From Alphaproteobacteria bacterium (GTDB lineage: Bacteria > Pseudomonadota > Alphaproteobacteria > Micropepsales > Micropepsaceae): DNA of 19,449 bases. Both the position numbers and the translations under genes were made by a program. The notes beneath the pieces were generated by a model. That model ran no database searches, had not been told where the DNA came from, and was given only the letters and a program-made list of their open reading frames with translations. How positions within the stretch are numbered: position 1 is the stretch's first letter; the number at the start of each line of letters is the position of its first letter. Shown piece by piece: positions 16,066 to 19,449 of this stretch. The DNA lies in contig JAGWSK010000302.1 in assembly GCA_028869355.1 (NCBI GenBank), positions 1-19,449 of the forward strand, in the 5' to 3' direction.

Positions 16066-18189
16066 TCACTCGGCTGCCATCCTCTCCGCACCAACGAACA
16101 GCCGCGAACACTCCGCCATCGTGCTGCTCGCCCGCGCGATCGGATTGGTCAAATAGTAATCTCTGATGTGGCTCTGCAACGGCAGGCGGGTATCCGGATT
16201 ACCGGCAACTCCGATTTTCTCCCAAATAGCGGGATCGGCTCCCGCATGCGAAGGCAGCCTGTCTCGCGCGGCAAAATGCGGCGCATCCGCAATGATCGCG
16301 TTGCGCAAAGAGTCAATGTCGTTATACGGGAGTCGCTGTCCCATTGTGCCCGACAGGGCGCGCAAAATCGCCCAGTCCTCGCGCGCATCTCCCGGCGGGA
16401 ATGTCGCGCGTTCCGCCAGTTGCACGCGGCCCTCCGAATTGACGTAGAGACCGGATTTCTCCGTGTAAGCCGCTCCGGGCAGCACAATATCGGCGCGGTG
16501 CGCTCCAGCGTCTCCGTTAGTTCCCTGGTAGATGACGAAGGCTCGGCCCAGCCGGTTCATGTCGATTTCATCCGCACCCAGAAGATAGACGACGCCGATC
16601 TCTCCGCTGCCGGCTCCCGCCAAAATCCCGGATATGTCGCGTCCACCGGTTTCGGGCAGGAAACCGAGGTCGAGCGCACCGACCCGCGAAGCTGCGGTGT
16701 GCAACACATTGAAGCCTATCCATCCGCCTTCCGCCGGTGTTCCGGCCGGACCGATCATGCCGGTCCTGGACGCGATTCGCGCCGCGAGTTGAAGGATTGC
16801 GGCCCCATCGCTGCGCGAGCACGCACCCTGACCGATGATCAGCATTGGCCGCCTGGCGTCGGTCAAAACCTTCGAAAACGCGTGCTCTCCGGCTGCGATC
16901 TGCTGCAGCACGGACGCGCTTTCGCCGAGCTGCTCGTATGGATAGGTCAGTTCATATGCCCGGCCGATATTGGCGACGCGCAGTTTTCCATTCAGCCAGG
17001 TTTTGCGAATACGGGCGTTCAGAACCGGCGCTTCCCAACGCGGATTGGTACCGATCAAAAGCAGCGCATCGGCCGCTTCGACACCGGCAAATCCGCTGTT
17101 GAACAGGTATCCCTGACGCGGTGAGGGCGCGAGTTTCGCACCGTCCTGCCGGCAATCGAGATTGCGCACGCTTAAGCCATGCATCAGGTCCTTCAGCGCC
17201 TTGATCTCCTCGGCGGCCGCGAGGTCGCCGGCAATCGCTGCAATCTGGCCGGAGGGAGTGCTTTTCAGTTTGTTTGCGGCGAGTGAAAGCGCCTCACTCC
17301 AACTCGCCGGCTGAAGCCGGCCGTTTTGGCGCACGTAAGGCTGATCGAGGCGCTGACTCTTCAATCCGTCCCAGACAAAGCGCGACTTGTCACCCAGCCA
17401 TTCTTCGTTCACCGCCTCGTTGATCCGCGGCAGGAAGCGCATCACTTCGCGCCCGCGCGAATCCACACGGATGTTGCAGCCCATGCCATCCATGACGTCG
17501 ATTGATTCTGTTTTGCGCAACTCCCAGGGCCGCGCCGTGAACGAGTAGGGTTTCGAGAGCAGCGCGCCGACCGGGCAAAGATCGATCACATTGCCCGAAA
17601 GCTCGGACGCAATCGCCTCCTGCAGATAGGTCGTGATTTCCATATCCTCGCCGCGCCCGGTTGCGCCGAGATCGGGAACGCCCGCCACCTCGGTCGCAAA
17701 CCGCACGCAGCGCGTGCAGTGGATGCAGCGGTTCATGCTGGTTTTGACCAGCGGACCCATATACTTGTCTTCGACCGCGCGCTTGAATTCGCGATATCGC
17801 GTGAATGCAGCGCGGCCATAGGCCATCGCCTGATCCTGCAAATCGCATTCGCCGCCCTGATCGCAAATCGGGCAATCCAGCGGATGATTGATCAGCAGGA
17901 ATTCCATCACGCCTTCGCGGGCCCGGCGCGCGACCGGTGATTTGGTGTTGATCTTCGCAGGTGTGCCGTCGCGATTGGGCGGAATATCGCGCACCTGCAG
18001 CGCGCAGGAGGCCTGCGGTTTCGGCGAACCGACCCATTCCACGAGACACATGCGGCAGTTGCCGGCAATGGATAAGCGCTCGTGGTAGCAAAAACGCGGA
18101 ATCTCCGCGCCGGCCAATTCGCAGGCCTGAAGCAGCGTCAGCGTGGGATCGGCTTCAATCTCCTTGCCGTCGATAATGAGCTTCGTCAT
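16066..18189 (-). CDS. nuoG: NADH-quinone oxidoreductase subunit G
   Basis: The 707-residue iron-sulfur subunit passes electrons from NuoF towards NuoI. The N-terminal ferredoxin domain has the 2Fe-2S ligands C34, C45, C48 and C62 (cluster N1b). H102, C106, C109 and C115 in HPLDCPICDQGGECDLQD bind N5, and C155, C158, C161 and C205 bind N4. The remainder is a degenerate molybdopterin-oxidoreductase-like domain without cofactor, as in mitochondrial NDUFS1; the extra N7 cluster motif of E. coli and Thermus was not seen. The gene starts at ATG 18189, 35 bases after the small membrane protein gene that separates it from nuoF. Confidence 0.97.
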   Translation of the reverse strand: MTKLIIDGKEIEADPTLTLLQACELAGAEIPRFCYHERLSIAGNCRMCLVEWVGSPKPQASCALQVRDIPPNRDGTPAKINTKSPVARRAREGVMEFLLINHPLDCPICDQGGECDLQDQAMAYGRAAFTRYREFKRAVEDKYMGPLVKTSMNRCIHCTRCVRFATEVAGVPDLGATGRGEDMEITTYLQEAIASELSGNVIDLCPVGALLSKPYSFTARPWELRKTESIDVMDGMGCNIRVDSRGREVMRFLPRINEAVNEEWLGDKSRFVWDGLKSQRLDQPYVRQNGRLQPASWSEALSLAANKLKSTPSGQIAAIAGDLAAAEEIKALKDLMHGLSVRNLDCRQDGAKLAPSPRQGYLFNSGFAGVEAADALLLIGTNPRWEAPVLNARIRKTWLNGKLRVANIGRAYELTYPYEQLGESASVLQQIAAGEHAFSKVLTDARRPMLIIGQGACSRSDGAAILQLAARIASRTGMIGPAGTPAEGGWIGFNVLHTAASRVGALDLGFLPETGGRDISGILAGAGSGEIGVVYLLGADEIDMNRLGRAFVIYQGTNGDAGAHRADIVLPGAAYTEKSGLYVNSEGRVQLAERATFPPGDAREDWAILRALSGTMGQRLPYNDIDSLRNAIIADAPHFAARDRLPSHAGADPAIWEKIGVAGNPDTRLPLQSHIRDYYLTNPIARASSTMAECSRLFVGAERMAAE

Positions 18190-18224
18190 TCGCGTTCAAG
18201 CCAAAACATGGATGAATAACCTGT

Positions 18225-18812
18225 TCAATTGCCGTCCAGGGTGCTGGAGGGATCGTTTTGCGCGATGCAGTCATGCATCTTGAGCCAGTCGTCCGCAGCG
18301 GTCTGCAGACACAGCAATGCGACCTGCGCCGGGGAATTGCTGCTCGTGGCTCCTGTGCCGGGCAATGCGTTATCCGCCCCAGGCGCCGCAAGGCCGGTAT
18401 CTGCCGGATCGGCTGTACTCAATGGATCGGAATTCAGCGGATCCACCGATGACAGCACACCCAAACCCGGATCATCGGCGGCATCGAGTTCGGCCGAGAG
18501 CTGAATCTGGCCGGTATCGATCCGCCCATCGGTGATGAAGCCATTGAGATCGAGCCAGGCGCCGACAAATTCGGCTGCCGAAGTCTCGTCGCTGATGCAG
18601 CCCGCCATGTCGGCAGGCGCTGCTCCGGCCGCTTTGCACATCTGCTCAACCGTGGGAAAACTGAGTCCAGCCGGCGCGCTCTGTGCGACGGACGTCTGCT
18701 GCGCGCCGGGATGAATCACGGCCCGGTAATGCGTCACCGCGAATACGCCAATAACGGCGAGAAGCATCGCACTGCCCAAACCAACAGCAATCCATTCGGA
18801 CCTGTTTCGCAT
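18225..18812 (-). CDS. Single-pass membrane protein of unknown function encoded between nuoF and nuoG
   Basis: I do not recognise this 195-residue protein. A single hydrophobic helix near the N-terminus (about residues 8-27, WIAVGLGSAMLLAVIGVFAV) follows a short basic end, predicting a periplasmic C-terminal part. That part has two similar cysteine segments, MCKAAGAAPADMAGCISDE (58-76) and LCLQTAADDWLKMHDCIAQND (167-187). They are separated by an Ala/Asp/Ser/Pro/Gly-rich, low-complexity acidic stretch (about 105-160). The start is ATG 18812 with GGAG eight bases before it; GTG 18821, overlapping the nuoF stop by four bases, is an alternative adding three residues. Its position inside the nuo operon suggests a role linked to complex I, but the rest of the peripheral arm is cytoplasmic, so it could equally be an unrelated passenger gene. 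Confidence 0.75.
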   Translation of the reverse strand: MRNRSEWIAVGLGSAMLLAVIGVFAVTHYRAVIHPGAQQTSVAQSAPAGLSFPTVEQMCKAAGAAPADMAGCISDETSAAEFVGAWLDLNGFITDGRIDTGQIQLSAELDAADDPGLGVLSSVDPLNSDPLSTADPADTGLAAPGADNALPGTGATSSNSPAQVALLCLQTAADDWLKMHDCIAQNDPSSTLDGN

Positions 18813-18817
18813 GGTTG

Positions 18818-19449
18818 TCACTCCGCCGCCTGTCGCACTGAAGCGGGCCTACGATACGTGGCAATTCGCCGTTCCAACTCGGGCCGGAAATGGCGGATCA
18901 GGCCTTGAATCGGCCATGCCGCCGCATCGCCCAGCGCACAGATCGTGTGTCCCTCGATCTCCTTGCTCACTTCCTGGAGCAAGTCGATTTCCGGTGAGAC
19001 CGCGTCGCCGATGACCAGCCGGTCCATCACGCGTCGCATCCAGCCCGCACCTTCGCGGCACGGCGTGCACTGACCGCAGGACTCGTGCTGGTAGAACGCC
19101 GCAAGGCGCGCGATCGCCCTGACGACATCGGTGCTCTTGTCCATGACAATCACGGCGGCAGTGCCGAGACCGGACTGGACATCGCGCAAAGCGTCGAAAT
19201 CCATCAGCACCGTATCGCAAATCGATTTGGGAATGAGCGGCACCGACGAGCCGCCGGGAATCACCGCGAGCAGATTGTCCCAGCCGCCACGCACGCCGCC
19301 TGCATGCTTGTCGATCAGCTCCCTGAGCGGAATGCTCATCGCCTCTTCGACGTTGCACGGTTTGTTCACATGCCCGGAGATGCAGAACACCTTGGTGCCG
19401 GTATTGTTCGGCTTGCCCAGGCCGGCGAACCACGAGGCGCCTCGGCGCA
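18818..19449 (-). CDS. nuoF: NADH-quinone oxidoreductase subunit F, C-terminal part
   Basis: The frame runs off the right edge, so about 209 C-terminal residues are visible. NuoF oxidises NADH at FMN and feeds cluster N3. The visible part has RRGASWFAGLGKPNNTGTK at the edge and VFCISGHVNKPCNVEEAM next. The N3 cluster ligands follow in SCGQCTPCREG (cysteines at fragment residues about 124, 127 and 130), and the fourth is in HTICALGDAAAWPIQG (about 170). The NADH- and FMN-binding loops lie outside the window. Its TGA stop is within six bases of the next gene's ATG, so the following membrane protein is probably translationally coupled to it. Confidence 0.97.
   Translation of the reverse strand, partial: RRGASWFAGLGKPNNTGTKVFCISGHVNKPCNVEEAMSIPLRELIDKHAGGVRGGWDNLLAVIPGGSSVPLIPKSICDTVLMDFDALRDVQSGLGTAAVIVMDKSTDVVRAIARLAAFYQHESCGQCTPCREGAGWMRRVMDRLVIGDAVSPEIDLLQEVSKEIEGHTICALGDAAAWPIQGLIRHFRPELERRIATYRRPASVRQAAE

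Noticed and set aside
1..19449. CRISPR arrays, tRNA or rRNA genes, intact transposase or prophage genes
   Set aside because: No regularly spaced repeats, cloverleaf-like sequence or matching protein motifs were seen on either strand by reading; no scan was run.

Overview
The window reads as a chromosomal segment of an alphaproteobacterium, probably Rhizobiales or a near relative. The main evidence is the run nuoF-X-nuoG-nuoH-nuoI-nuoJ-nuoK-nuoL-nuoM-nuoN-birA-coaX-rnj-DUF1467. Complex I genes followed by biotin ligase, type III pantothenate kinase, RNase J and a DUF1467 protein is an order I know from that class. The sequence is GC-rich, and a short intergenic palindrome (3161-3230) resembles a repeat family I associate with Bradyrhizobium-type genomes. 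The assignment rests on gene order and protein motifs only; no search was run.

Layout. From 1 to 1406 two genes lie on the + strand: the end of an exported SoxD/SorB-like cytochrome c, and an aspartyl/asparaginyl beta-hydroxylase-family protein with a C-terminal membrane helix. From 1409 to 1557 an inverted-repeat element fills the whole gap between convergent stop codons. From 1558 to 2905 on the - strand lie a Crp/Fnr-type regulator and, one base upstream of it, an exported PEBP (YbhB/YbcL) protein. A 424-base gap (2906-3329) holds a dispersed-repeat-like palindrome and a strong stem-loop. From 3330 to 4982 is a 550-residue exported protein with a possible papain/NlpC-like Cys-His core and no recognised family.

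From 5055 to the right edge everything is on the - strand and tightly packed. In transcription order: C-terminal part of nuoF, an unrecognised membrane-anchored protein (18225-18812), nuoG, nuoH, nuoI, nuoJ, nuoK, nuoL, nuoM, nuoN, birA, coaX, rnj and a DUF1467 membrane protein. Four-base overlaps (nuoK/nuoJ, nuoN/nuoM, birA/nuoN) and one-base or short gaps point to one long transcript with translational coupling.

How it works together. The nuo genes encode the NADH-oxidising module (NuoF, NuoG), the connecting iron-sulfur subunit (NuoI) and the proton-pumping membrane arm (NuoH, J, K, L, M, N). birA, coaX and rnj are housekeeping genes for biotin attachment, CoA synthesis and RNA processing. 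The two least explained proteins are the bitopic protein between nuoF and nuoG and the exported 550-residue protein. No tRNA, rRNA, CRISPR array or intact transposase gene was seen.
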